Shown here: positions 7,272-13,730 of the stretch, piece after piece
Position numbering within the stretch: position 1 is the first letter of the stretch
How the letters are laid out: each line of letters starts with the position of its first letter
Source: Ignavibacteriales bacterium
GTDB taxonomy: Bacteria; Bacteroidota; Ignavibacteria; Ignavibacteriales; Melioribacteraceae
Length of the DNA: 13,730 nt
Direction of reading: 5' to 3'
Assembly: GCA_016929735.1 (NCBI GenBank)
Contig: JAFGID010000315.1
Coordinates: 1 to 13,730, forward strand
Notes under the pieces: model-generated
Databases searched by the model: none
What the model saw: the letters and a program-made list of their open reading frames with translations, nothing else
Told to the model about the DNA's origin: nothing
Translations under genes and position numbers: made by a program

Positions 7272-7658
7272 ATGGCAGATAAAATTTTTGTCGGGCGAAG
7301 AAAGAATGCTGTTGCAAGAGTAATACTCCGTAATGGTTCAAATAATGTTACTGTTAATAGTAAAAAGTTTGAGGAGTATTTCCCTATCGAAATTTATCGC
7401 AATGATATTTTAAGCCCCTTTAAAGTAACAGAAACACTTGGTAAGTATGATGTATTAGCCAAAGTTGAAGGTGGGGGTATTACAGGTCAAGCAGAAGCAA
7501 TTAGATTAGGAATTGCAAGAGCATTAGAAGATATAAATCCAGATTTCAGGATTAGCTTAAAATCAGCTAGATTATTAAGACGAGATCCGCGAATGGTCGA
7601 AAGGAAAAAATACGGAAGACCAAAAGCAAGAAAAAGATTTCAATTTTCAAAAAGATAA
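7272..7658 (+). CDS. rpsI: 30S ribosomal protein S9
   Basis: At 128 residues it has normal S9 length. It shows the family N-terminus GRRKNAVARV, the central KVEGGGITGQAEAIRLGIARAL region and the basic C-terminal tail. The tail includes RRDPRMVERKKYGRPKARK and ends in FSKR, which in S9 reaches the decoding region and contacts P-site tRNA. GAGGA lies before the ATG. It is cotranscribed with rplM (12-base gap). A 103-base gap with possible RNA structure separates it from rpsB. Confidence 0.98.
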   Translation: MADKIFVGRRKNAVARVILRNGSNNVTVNSKKFEEYFPIEIYRNDILSPFKVTETLGKYDVLAKVEGGGITGQAEAIRLGIARALEDINPDFRISLKSARLLRRDPRMVERKKYGRPKARKRFQFSKR

Positions 7659-7687
7659 TAATTTATTTAATCAATCATACTTTTTGA

Positions 7688-7728
7688 TTTGCTGCCTGTG
7701 TTCCGGATAAGTCGGAATAAAAAGCAAA
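7688..7728 (+). promoter_or_regulatory. candidate structured leader before rpsB
   Basis: In the 103-base rpsI-rpsB gap, TTTGCT (7688-7693) pairs with AGCAAA (7723-7728). Inside it TTCCG (7701-7705) pairs with CGGAA (7713-7717) around loop GATAAGT. Internal loops GCCTGTG and TAAAA separate the stems. The core is GC-richer than any other leader here, and no T-run follows, so it is not a simple terminator. A competing stem, AATCAA (7669-7674) with TTGATT (7684-7689), overlaps the outer arm. S2 is known to control its own mRNA through a leader in gamma-proteobacteria; a similar role here is inference. Confidence 0.35.
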
Positions 7729-7761
7729 GACGAAGAAAGTAGAAGAAAAACAGGAGTTATA

Positions 7762-8694
7762 ATGTCAAAATTAGAATTGTCTCAATTAATTGAGGCTGGT
7801 GCACATTTCGGTCACCTTACACGCCGTTGGAATCCCAAAATGAAACCCTATATTTTTATGGAAAAAAATGGGATTCATATCATTGATCTTAAGAAAACTA
7901 TTGACTCAATAGAGAAAGTTGCTAATTCAGTTACCGATATCGTTTCGACAGGTAAAAAAATGCTTTTTGTCGGAACTAAGCGTCAAGCAAAAGTGGTAAT
8001 AACAGAAGAAGCAAAGAGAAGTAATTCTCACTGGGTCAGCGAAAGATGGCTTGGGGGTATGCTTACTAACTTTGCTACAATCCGAAAGAGTGTTAAAAGA
8101 ATGCAGAATATCGAGAAGATGGAAACCGATGGTACATTCGATAAAATCACTAAAAAGGAAATTTTACAGTTATCAAGAGAAAAAGATAAGCTGAAAAAAA
8201 TTCTTGAAGGCGTCGAGGATTTGAATAGATTACCCGGTGCTCTTTTTGTCGTTGATATAAAGAAGGAATCAATTGCAATAAAAGAAGCAAGAAGATTAAA
8301 CATCCCGATTTTTGCAATTGTTGATACAAATTGTGATCCCAATGATGTTGATTATCTAATCCCAGCCAATGACGATGCTGTTAGCACCATATCAATAATT
8401 ACAAAAACTATTGCTGATGCGGTTTTAGTTGGTGAAGAAAAATCAAAAGAGCTAAGAGCACACGAATCAGCAGAAAAAGAAAGAGTCAGGAAAGAATCAG
8501 ATGATACAACAAAGGAAGAAAAGAAAGATAAAAGCCAACCCAAGACACGAAAAGTAAGATTTGATTCTAGAGACAGGAGAGGCAGAGAAAAACCTTTTGA
8601 TAAATCAAGCAAGCCAAGATTTGATAAACCAAGCCAAGATAAAAAGGAAGATAATAAACAAAACAACGAAGAAAATAAACAATTAGAGAAATAA
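7762..8694 (+). CDS. rpsB: 30S ribosomal protein S2 with long charged C-terminal tail
   Basis: The S2 core spans about residues 1-228, with LIEAGAHFGHLTRRWNPKMKPYI, the GTKRQAK segment, WLGGMLTNF, PGALFVVDIKKE and IPIFAIVDTNCDPNDVDYLIPANDDA, all typical. S2 joins late in small-subunit assembly and is needed for S1 binding. At 310 residues it is about 70 longer than E. coli S2 (241). The extra 229-310 is strongly charged, almost without hydrophobics, with repeated RFD/PFD units (VRFDSRD, PFDKSSK, RFDKPSQ), and is probably disordered. The underlying DNA near 8597-8643 is imperfectly repetitive. AGGAG lies seven bases before the ATG. tsf follows after 18 bases, the standard rpsB-tsf pair. Confidence 0.97.
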   Translation: MSKLELSQLIEAGAHFGHLTRRWNPKMKPYIFMEKNGIHIIDLKKTIDSIEKVANSVTDIVSTGKKMLFVGTKRQAKVVITEEAKRSNSHWVSERWLGGMLTNFATIRKSVKRMQNIEKMETDGTFDKITKKEILQLSREKDKLKKILEGVEDLNRLPGALFVVDIKKESIAIKEARRLNIPIFAIVDTNCDPNDVDYLIPANDDAVSTISIITKTIADAVLVGEEKSKELRAHESAEKERVRKESDDTTKEEKKDKSQPKTRKVRFDSRDRRGREKPFDKSSKPRFDKPSQDKKEDNKQNNEENKQLEK

Positions 8695-8712
8695 AATATA
8701 AGGAATTTAATT

Positions 8713-9585
8713 ATGGCTATTACTGCTCAACAAGTTAAGGAATTGCGTGACAGAACCGGTGCTGGTATGATGGATTGCAAAAAAGCTTTAACTGAATCAA
8801 ATGGAGATTTTGAAAAAGCAATTGAAATCTTAAGGAAAAAAGGCGCTGCAGTTGCTGCTAAAAGGGCTGAAAGAAGCGCTAACGAAGGTATGATAATTAC
8901 AAAAATTTCTGAGGATAATAAATTCGGCGTTATTGCTGAGCTGAATTGCGAAACTGATTTCGTTGCCAAAAGTGATGACTTTGTTTCTTTCGGAAATGCA
9001 ATTATAGAAATAATTTATCAAAACAAACCCACCAATGTTGACGAACTTTTAAATTTATCAATTAATGGTGTTAAATTATCTGATGGATTAAACGATATTG
9101 TTGGAAAGATTGGTGAGAAAATAGAAATTTCGAGATTTAAAATTTTTGAATCTGCCAATGGTTCATTAATGGATTATATACATCACGGTTCAAAATTAGG
9201 GGTCATGGTTAAAGCTGATAATTTACCTTCAGAAAAACAAAAAGATTTTGCAATCATACTAAAAGATATAGCAATGCAAATTGCAGCGATGAAACCAATT
9301 TGCGTATCACGTGAAGATGTACCCAAAGAAGTTATTGAAAAGGAAATGGAAATTTACAAGGAAATTGCGCTTAAAGAAGGTAAACCTGCAAATGTTGTTG
9401 AAAAAATTGCTCAGGGTAGAATGGAAAAATTTTACGAAGAAGCATGTTTACTTGAGCAACCATACGTAAAAGATAACGCTAAAACAGTTACTCAATTATT
9501 GGATGAATTCAATAAACAAAATTCCATAAATACAAAAATTGATTGTTTCCTACGTTATCATGTTAGTGATGAACAAAAAAATTAG
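8713..9585 (+). CDS. tsf: elongation factor Ts
   Basis: This 290-residue protein is the guanine-nucleotide exchange factor for EF-Tu. Its length is close to E. coli's 283. The N-terminal UBA-like helix bundle is clear: VKELRDRTGAGMMDCKKAL, GDFEKAIEILRKKG and the AAAKRA-like region. The EF-Tu contact motif TDFVAK is at 81-86. The C-terminal module ends with LLEQPYVKD and VTQLLDEF. AAGGA lies nine bases before the ATG. It is cotranscribed with rpsB. A strong hairpin terminator 53 bases after its stop ends this part of the block. Confidence 0.98.
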   Translation: MAITAQQVKELRDRTGAGMMDCKKALTESNGDFEKAIEILRKKGAAVAAKRAERSANEGMIITKISEDNKFGVIAELNCETDFVAKSDDFVSFGNAIIEIIYQNKPTNVDELLNLSINGVKLSDGLNDIVGKIGEKIEISRFKIFESANGSLMDYIHHGSKLGVMVKADNLPSEKQKDFAIILKDIAMQIAAMKPICVSREDVPKEVIEKEMEIYKEIALKEGKPANVVEKIAQGRMEKFYEEACLLEQPYVKDNAKTVTQLLDEFNKQNSINTKIDCFLRYHVSDEQKN

Positions 9586-9615
9586 AAATTATTTTGAAAG
9601 TTAATTTTGAGTAGA

Positions 9616-9642
9616 TATTCTGCAAAAAATTATTCTGCAAAA
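9616..9642 (+). repeat. 12-base direct repeat, two copies
   Basis: TATTCTGCAAAA occurs at 9616-9627 and again at 9631-9642, a period of 15 bases. The second copy runs directly into the 5' arm of the tsf-pyrH terminator. It may be a small local duplication or a pair of binding sites; nothing else in the sequence decides this. Confidence 0.75.
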
Positions 9643-9699
9643 GGTGGTAACTTCGTAATAAAAAGAAAATTTTAATTCGGAGATTACCACTTTTTTTTT
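9639..9699 (+). terminator. strong rho-independent terminator between tsf and pyrH
   Basis: AAAAGGTGGTAACTTCG (9639-9655) pairs with CGGAG (9678-9682) and TTACCAC (9684-9690), with A9683 bulged and a few G-T wobbles. The opening A's pair with the first T's of a nine-T tract (9691-9699). The hairpin is unusually long. It separates rpsB-tsf from pyrH-frr, which lie close together in many bacteria. It could also act as an attenuator for pyrH. Confidence 0.88.
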
Positions 9700-9734
9700 A
9701 TTTTAAAATTGAAATATTTTTTTTTGAGGTATTA

Positions 9735-10448
9735 ATGGGTGTAAATAAATACAATAGGATACTTCTGAAACTAAGCGGTGAATCCTTATTGGGAAAAGAA
9801 AAGTATGGAATTGATCCTAAAATGATTGATTTCTATGCTGAAGAAATTAATAAAGTGCATAAGTTAGGAGTTCAGATAGGAATAGTTATTGGCGGTGGGA
9901 ATATTTTCAGAGGAGTTGGAAATAACAACGAAACGATTGAAAGGGCAACCGGAGATTATATGGGGATGCTTGCCACTATGATAAATTCACTTGCTTTACA
10001 AAGTGCCTGTGAGGCAAAAGGTATCTTTACACGATTAATGAGTGCAATCGAAATGAGACAGATTGCGGAGTTATATATAAGGCGTCGAGCAATAAGACAT
10101 TTGGAAAAAGGGCGTATTGTGATTTTTGGTGCTGGAACTGGACATCCGTTTTTCAGTACAGATACAGCGGCGTCATTGCGTGCAGTTGAAATTGAAGCGG
10201 ACATAATATTGAAAGGGACGCGTGTTGACGGAGTGTATGATTCGGATCCTGAAAAAAATGTTAACGCTAAATTATTTACTGACATTACTTATTCAGACGT
10301 AATACAAAAAAAATTACGCGTAATGGATATGACTGCCATAAGTTTATGTCAAGAAAACAATTTGCCAATTGGAGTATTTAACTTCGGAGTATCTGATAAT
10401 TTACTAAAAATAATACAGGGCGAAAAACTCGGAACAGTAATTAGATAG
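9735..10448 (+). CDS. pyrH: uridylate (UMP) kinase
   Basis: This 237-residue enzyme makes UDP from UMP with ATP and belongs to the amino-acid kinase fold, unlike eukaryotic UMP/CMP kinases. The length is normal. Visible motifs are RILLKLSGESLLG at the N-terminus, IGIVIGGGNIFRG for the phosphate-binding glycines, GDYMGMLATMINSLAL, the segment GAGTGHPFFSTDTAASLRA, and ILKGTRVDGVYDSDP near the ATP site. Bacterial UMP kinases are usually hexamers inhibited by UTP and activated by GTP. TGAGG lies six bases before the ATG. It follows the tsf terminator by 35 bases and precedes frr by 28, so it needs its own promoter or read-through. I could not identify that promoter with confidence. Confidence 0.97.
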   Translation: MGVNKYNRILLKLSGESLLGKEKYGIDPKMIDFYAEEINKVHKLGVQIGIVIGGGNIFRGVGNNNETIERATGDYMGMLATMINSLALQSACEAKGIFTRLMSAIEMRQIAELYIRRRAIRHLEKGRIVIFGAGTGHPFFSTDTAASLRAVEIEADIILKGTRVDGVYDSDPEKNVNAKLFTDITYSDVIQKKLRVMDMTAISLCQENNLPIGVFNFGVSDNLLKIIQGEKLGTVIR

Positions 10449-10476
10449 ATATTTAATATTTTAATTGAGGTAATAT

Positions 10477-11031
10477 ATGAATCAAATAATTAAAGATGCG
10501 AATACCCGAATGGATAAATCCATTAACACTTTTAGGGAAGAAGTTGCAAAGATAAGAACAGGTAAAGCAACAACAGCACTACTTGATGGTATTAAGGCAA
10601 ATTATTATGGAAACCCTACGCCATTAAATCAAATGGCAAGTGTGACAGTCCTTGATGTTCATACATTATCAATTACACCATGGGATAAATCGGCAGTACA
10701 GGAAATTGATAAGGCAATCCGTGCTGCCGATTTGGGGTTAAATCCTATCAGCGATGGTACAAATATTAAAGTCCCAATTCCCCCACTGACGGAAGAAAGA
10801 CGTAAAGATATGGTTAAGATGGTAAAGAAGAACGGTGAAGATTTCAAGGTAGCAATCAGAAATATCCGACGTGATGCTAATGAACATTTGAAAAAGGAGG
10901 AGAAGGATAAAAAATTAACAGAGGATGATAGGAAAAAAGCTGAGGTAGAAATTCAGAAGTTAACAGATGAGCATATTAAAACAATTGATGAAATAATAAA
11001 GCATAAAGAGAGTGAAATAATGGAAGTTTAA
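10477..11031 (+). CDS. frr: ribosome recycling factor
   Basis: At 184 residues it has normal RRF length. With EF-G it splits the post-termination ribosome. Domain I helices and the domain II insert are recognisable: EVAKIRTGKATTALLDGI, YYGNPTPLNQMASVTV, ITPWDKSAVQEIDKAI, DLGLNPISDGTNIKVPIPPLTEERR and VAIRNIRRDAN. A charged helix ends the protein. TTGAGG lies several bases before the ATG. It is the last gene of the translation block, directly after pyrH and closed by a terminator, the common pyrH-frr arrangement. Confidence 0.98.
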   Translation: MNQIIKDANTRMDKSINTFREEVAKIRTGKATTALLDGIKANYYGNPTPLNQMASVTVLDVHTLSITPWDKSAVQEIDKAIRAADLGLNPISDGTNIKVPIPPLTEERRKDMVKMVKKNGEDFKVAIRNIRRDANEHLKKEEKDKKLTEDDRKKAEVEIQKLTDEHIKTIDEIIKHKESEIMEV

Positions 11032-11055
11032 TAAATTAGATAAAAAATTATTATT

Positions 11056-11082
11056 AAAACCGTCATTAAAGACGGTTTTTTT
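11056..11082 (+). terminator. rho-independent terminator after frr
   Basis: AAAACCGTC (11056-11064) pairs perfectly with GACGGTTTT (11071-11079) around loop ATTAAA, with T's continuing to 11082. It starts 25 bases after the frr stop and ends the pyrH-frr transcript before the malic enzyme gene. Confidence 0.93.
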
Positions 11083-11163
11083 ATTTTATTGATTTAAAAT
11101 ATTTACTTATTTTTAATTGCAATTAATTAATTTATTAGTAAATAAATAATGAGGTAAATTTCA

Positions 11164-12642
11164 ATGGCAATTTCCAAAGAGGAAGCATTAAAATATCACT
11201 CAAAATGGAAACCGGGCAAGTTAGAAGTTCTTTCATCTAAACCATGCTCGATAGCTGATGAATTATCTCTTGCATACACACCCGGCGTTGCAGAACCTTG
11301 CAGGGTAATTCATAAAAATATTGACGAGGTTTACAATTATACTATTAAGGGTAACCTAGTCGCTGTAATCTCAGATGGTACTGCTGTTTTAGGTCTAGGG
11401 GATATCGGACCTGAAGCGGGAAAACCTGTTATGGAGGGCAAAGGTGTGTTATTTAAAAGATTTGCTGATATTGACGTATTTGATATTGAGTTAGGGACTA
11501 AGGTACCTCGGGAAGTAATCAAAACTGTTCAGTACTTAGAACCAACTTTTGGTGGAATAAATCTGGAAGATATTAAGGCTCCCGAGTGTTTTGAGATTGA
11601 AGAGGAACTTATTAGGACGATGGAAATTCCTGTCTTTCATGACGATCAACATGGCACAGCAATTATTTCTTCTGCAGCAATAATGAACGCAATAGAAATT
11701 GTTGGTAAAAAAATGGATCAAGTTAAAATAGTTATTTCCGGTGCCGGCGCTGCTGGTACTGCGTGTGCAAAAATGTATCTTCAATTAGGTGTTAAGAGAG
11801 AAAATATTTATATGTTCGATATTGGTGGATTGTTGCATAAACAAAGAGGCGACATTGACAAATATAGAGAAATGTTTGCACGAGATTATGAAGAGTATCA
11901 TACCTTGGCAGAAGCATTAGTTGGTGCAGATGTTTTTGTTGGCGTATCGGCTGGAAATTTAGTATCTCAAGATATGGTTAGAAGTATGGCTCCGAAACCA
12001 GTTGTTTTTGCTATGGCAAATCCCGACCCGGAAATTAAATATGAAGATGCAAAAGCTGCACGCAAAGATGTTATTGTTGCTACTGGAAGGAGTGATTATC
12101 CTAATCAAGTTAATAATGTACTTGGTTTTCCCTTCATTTTCAGAGGAGCTTTAGACGTTAGAGCAACAAAGATAAATGAAGAAATGAAAATGGCTGCATC
12201 TATTGCACTAGCAAATTTAGCAAAAGAAAAAGTTATTCCATTTGTAATAAAAGCGTATGGAGGCAAGAAATTTTCTTTCGGTCCTGATTATATTATTCCT
12301 AAACCATTTGACCCGAGAGTATTGTATAATGTGGCACCTGCAGTTGCTAAAGCAGCAATGGATACGGGTGTTGCTCTTAAACCAATTTCTGATTGGGATA
12401 AATATGCTAAAGAATTAAGAGAAAGACTAACATTTTCGAGAGAGATAGCTGAAGCGGTTGTGGATAAATTTTCTATGAGATTTGACAAAAAACCTTTTTT
12501 CAAAAAAGCTGAAAAGAAAAAAACAATAGCAAAAAAGGTTACTCCAAAAAGTGTTAATAAAAATATCAAGAAAAAAAATACTGCAAAACCCAAGAAGGTT
12601 GTGAAGAGGAAAGTGGCAAGAAAGGTGAAGAGTAAAAAATAA
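11164..12642 (+). CDS. malic enzyme with lysine-rich C-terminal tail
   Basis: It oxidatively decarboxylates malate to pyruvate with NAD(P)+. The catalytic core covers about 1-440, the bacterial MaeB type without a phosphotransacetylase domain. Key residues are Tyr38 (LAYTPGV), Lys93 (MEGKGVLFKRFADID), metal-site acids Glu135/Asp136 (INLEDIKAPECF) and Asp160/Asp161 (FHDDQHGT), and the dinucleotide loop ISGAGAAGTA with Asp219 after the second strand. Cofactor choice is not decided by these residues. Residues 441-492 are an extra tail with 23 Lys and 2 Arg in 52 residues, against only two acidic residues, resembling histone-H1-like tails. GAGG precedes the ATG. Terminators on both sides make it a single-gene unit. 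The A-rich tail DNA has runs of six to seven A's, but the frame is unbroken to the stop. Confidence 0.95.
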   Translation: MAISKEEALKYHSKWKPGKLEVLSSKPCSIADELSLAYTPGVAEPCRVIHKNIDEVYNYTIKGNLVAVISDGTAVLGLGDIGPEAGKPVMEGKGVLFKRFADIDVFDIELGTKVPREVIKTVQYLEPTFGGINLEDIKAPECFEIEEELIRTMEIPVFHDDQHGTAIISSAAIMNAIEIVGKKMDQVKIVISGAGAAGTACAKMYLQLGVKRENIYMFDIGGLLHKQRGDIDKYREMFARDYEEYHTLAEALVGADVFVGVSAGNLVSQDMVRSMAPKPVVFAMANPDPEIKYEDAKAARKDVIVATGRSDYPNQVNNVLGFPFIFRGALDVRATKINEEMKMAASIALANLAKEKVIPFVIKAYGGKKFSFGPDYIIPKPFDPRVLYNVAPAVAKAAMDTGVALKPISDWDKYAKELRERLTFSREIAEAVVDKFSMRFDKKPFFKKAEKKKTIAKKVTPKSVNKNIKKKNTAKPKKVVKRKVARKVKSKK

Positions 12643-12670
12643 TTACATAAAGTGAGATAGAAAATTTTTC

Positions 12671-12698
12671 AGGTGGGAAATAATCCCACCTTTTTTTT
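12671..12698 (+). terminator. rho-independent terminator of the malic enzyme gene
   Basis: AGGTGGGA (12671-12678) pairs perfectly with TCCCACCT (12684-12691) around loop AATAA, followed by T's to 12698. It begins 28 bases after the malic enzyme stop. Confidence 0.95.
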
Positions 12699-12750
12699 AT
12701 TTATTTTTGTAAATCAAAATTTGTCAGTTAAAGTATAATTTTTATATCCA

Positions 12751-13386
12751 TTGAAACAATTAATTAAAAATTTTATTTTTTTAATTCTAAGTTTAATAGT
12801 TTTTTTTGCAGGAATGCTTTTTTATGGTTTCTTGCTTAATTTGGGTGAAGTATCACTCGAAGAAGTGATGAAGAACTACGGATTAACAGAGCTTGATAGT
12901 GTCTCAATTGTTATAGAAAGGAATAAATACGAATTAAAACTATATAATAACTCAACTCTACTTAAAACGTACAAAGCCATATTCGGAAAAAACAGCAGCA
13001 TGACAAAAACTTCAGCAAAGGATTATGTCACACCGATTGGTAGATATAAAATATGTGATATTAACGTAAATCATAAATATCATAAATTTTTTAGATTAGA
13101 TTATCCGAATAAAAATGATGCGGTTGAGAGTTTTAAAAGAAAATATATTTCAGAACAGGAATATAAAAGCATTATTGAAAATTTTGATTCCAGTAGTTGT
13201 TCATTTCCAAATACTAGACTAGGAGCAAATGTTGGTATCCAGGGTATTGGTGATTATAATTTCTTTTTTAAGAATTTGCCATTTACATACAACTGGACTA
13301 ATGGCTCGATTGCTGTAAGTAATGAAGATATTGACGAACTCCAGAAAGTAATAAAGATAGGAACTAATGTAATAATAAATTATTAA
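12751..13386 (+). CDS. membrane-anchored YkuD-like protein lacking catalytic Cys and His
   Basis: The 211 residues begin with a signal anchor or uncleaved signal peptide (hydrophobic about 8-29), so the rest is probably periplasmic. Residues 50-211 follow the YkuD L,D-transpeptidase pattern: VSIVIERNKYELKLYNN, KTYKAIFGK, DYVTPIGRYKI, HKFFRLDYPNKNDA and NEDIDEL..IKIGTNVII. Active members have an IHG motif and a GC(I/V) motif. Here these read IQG (Gln164, codon CAG at 13240) and NWTNGSIAV (Ser186, codon TCG at 13306). Both catalytic positions are replaced while the surrounding scaffold is kept, so it is probably not a working peptidoglycan cross-linking enzyme. The start is TTG at 12751 with no clear ribosome binding site. 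It is chosen because the next in-frame Met would cut the hydrophobic segment. The Omp85-like gene follows after 21 bases. Confidence 0.8.
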   Translation: MKQLIKNFIFLILSLIVFFAGMLFYGFLLNLGEVSLEEVMKNYGLTELDSVSIVIERNKYELKLYNNSTLLKTYKAIFGKNSSMTKTSAKDYVTPIGRYKICDINVNHKYHKFFRLDYPNKNDAVESFKRKYISEQEYKSIIENFDSSSCSFPNTRLGANVGIQGIGDYNFFFKNLPFTYNWTNGSIAVSNEDIDELQKVIKIGTNVIINY

Positions 13387-13407
13387 CTTATTTATTAAGC
13401 AATACAT

Positions 13408-13730
13408 ATGCACAAATACCTCTTACATTTTATTTTATTTGTTTTTATCTCATATCTCTATATTGCTCAGGAACAGTTTGAGTTAGTTGAAATAAATTTT
13501 GATGGTAATTCTTCAATCTCTACTTCTGAATTAGAGAACGTCATTTATTCGAAAGAATCATCAAGCGGTTTTTCCCAATTTATGTATTCGTTAGGTATTC
13601 TGGGATCGCCCGCAGAATATTTTGAGCCTAATTTTGTCGAGAATGATTTACAAAAAATAAAGGAATACTATAGAGCTAATGGATTCTTCAAAACATCAGT
13701 TTACTCTGAAGTAGATTTAGATACAGTAAG
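13408..13730 (+). CDS. Omp85/BamA-TamA-like protein, N-terminal part (partial)
   Basis: An open frame from ATG 13408 runs off the window after 107 codons. It starts with a signal peptide (MHKYLLHFILFVFISYLYIAQ), then ELVEINFDGNSSISTSELENVI, which is the opening strand and helix of a POTRA domain. The rest of that domain follows: FEPNFVENDLQKIKEYYRANGFFKTSV, with the characteristic D-L-x-x-I-x-x-Y-Y-x-x-x-G-(F/Y) pattern. POTRA repeats precede the beta-barrel of Omp85 outer-membrane assembly or translocation proteins. Which member (BamA, TamA or another) cannot be told without the rest. No clear ribosome binding site is visible. It lies 21 bases after the YkuD-like gene, so the two may be cotranscribed. 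Confidence 0.78.
   Translation, partial: MHKYLLHFILFVFISYLYIAQEQFELVEINFDGNSSISTSELENVIYSKESSSGFSQFMYSLGILGSPAEYFEPNFVENDLQKIKEYYRANGFFKTSVYSEVDLDTV

Noticed and set aside
8028..8666. Two open frames of 104 codons antisense to rpsB
   Set aside because: They lie entirely within rpsB, have no ribosome binding sites or recognisable domains, and reflect the codon bias of the real gene.
9639..9699. Resemblance of GGTGGTAAC in the tsf-pyrH gap to the T-box consensus of tRNA-sensing riboswitches
   Set aside because: The gap of 149 bases has no specifier stem or other T-box helices, the match is short, and the downstream gene is not an aminoacyl-tRNA synthetase or amino-acid gene. A plain terminator explains it.
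12702..12709. TATTTTTG after the malic enzyme terminator as a promoter for the YkuD-like gene
   Set aside because: It overlaps the terminator tail region and has no TTG about 20 bases upstream.

Overview
The window is AT-rich and gene-dense, from a Gram-negative bacterium. It probably belongs to the Bacteroidota/Chlorobiota/Ignavibacteriota (FCB) group. Several signs point there: the order rplM-rpsI-rpsB-tsf-pyrH-frr, a Bacteroidota-type promoter (TTG, 20 bases, TAAATTTG) before rplM, a two-receiver/PPDK-type ATP-grasp protein of a kind I recall from Bacteroidota, and the start of an outer-membrane Omp85 protein. The lineage is inferred from content; there is no rRNA to confirm it.

Layout. 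Positions 1-166 hold only a possible gene end and a GC-rich hairpin. Three minus-strand genes follow: a lipoprotein with two copies of one domain, a SpoVG-family protein, and an exported SGNH/GDSL hydrolase. From about 2.19 kb onward everything is on the plus strand. First come a hexameric glutamate dehydrogenase with its own terminator and a 996-residue protein joining two receiver domains to the ATP-grasp domain of PPDK/PEP synthase. Then comes the translation block: ribosomal proteins L13, S9 and S2, EF-Ts, UMP kinase and ribosome recycling factor. This block is split by a strong hairpin terminator between tsf and pyrH and closed by another after frr. A malic enzyme with a lysine-rich tail and its own terminator follows. 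The last two genes are a membrane-anchored YkuD-like protein that has lost both its catalytic Cys and His, and a truncated Omp85/POTRA gene running off the end.

How the genes work together. The central block is housekeeping for translation and pyrimidine nucleotide supply. Glutamate dehydrogenase and malic enzyme connect 2-oxoglutarate/glutamate and malate/pyruvate. The receiver/ATP-grasp protein lies between metabolic and translation genes and looks like a signalling or regulatory phosphotransfer protein, not a PEP synthase, because it lacks the PEP-binding barrel and a recognisable phosphohistidine domain. The ends of the window concern the cell envelope.

Most worth following up: the receiver/ATP-grasp protein with its uncharacterised C-terminal domain, the YkuD pseudoenzyme, the histone-like tail on malic enzyme, and a possible S2 autoregulatory leader before rpsB. 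No tRNA, rRNA, CRISPR array or insertion sequence was seen, and no stretch over 300 bases lacks a gene.
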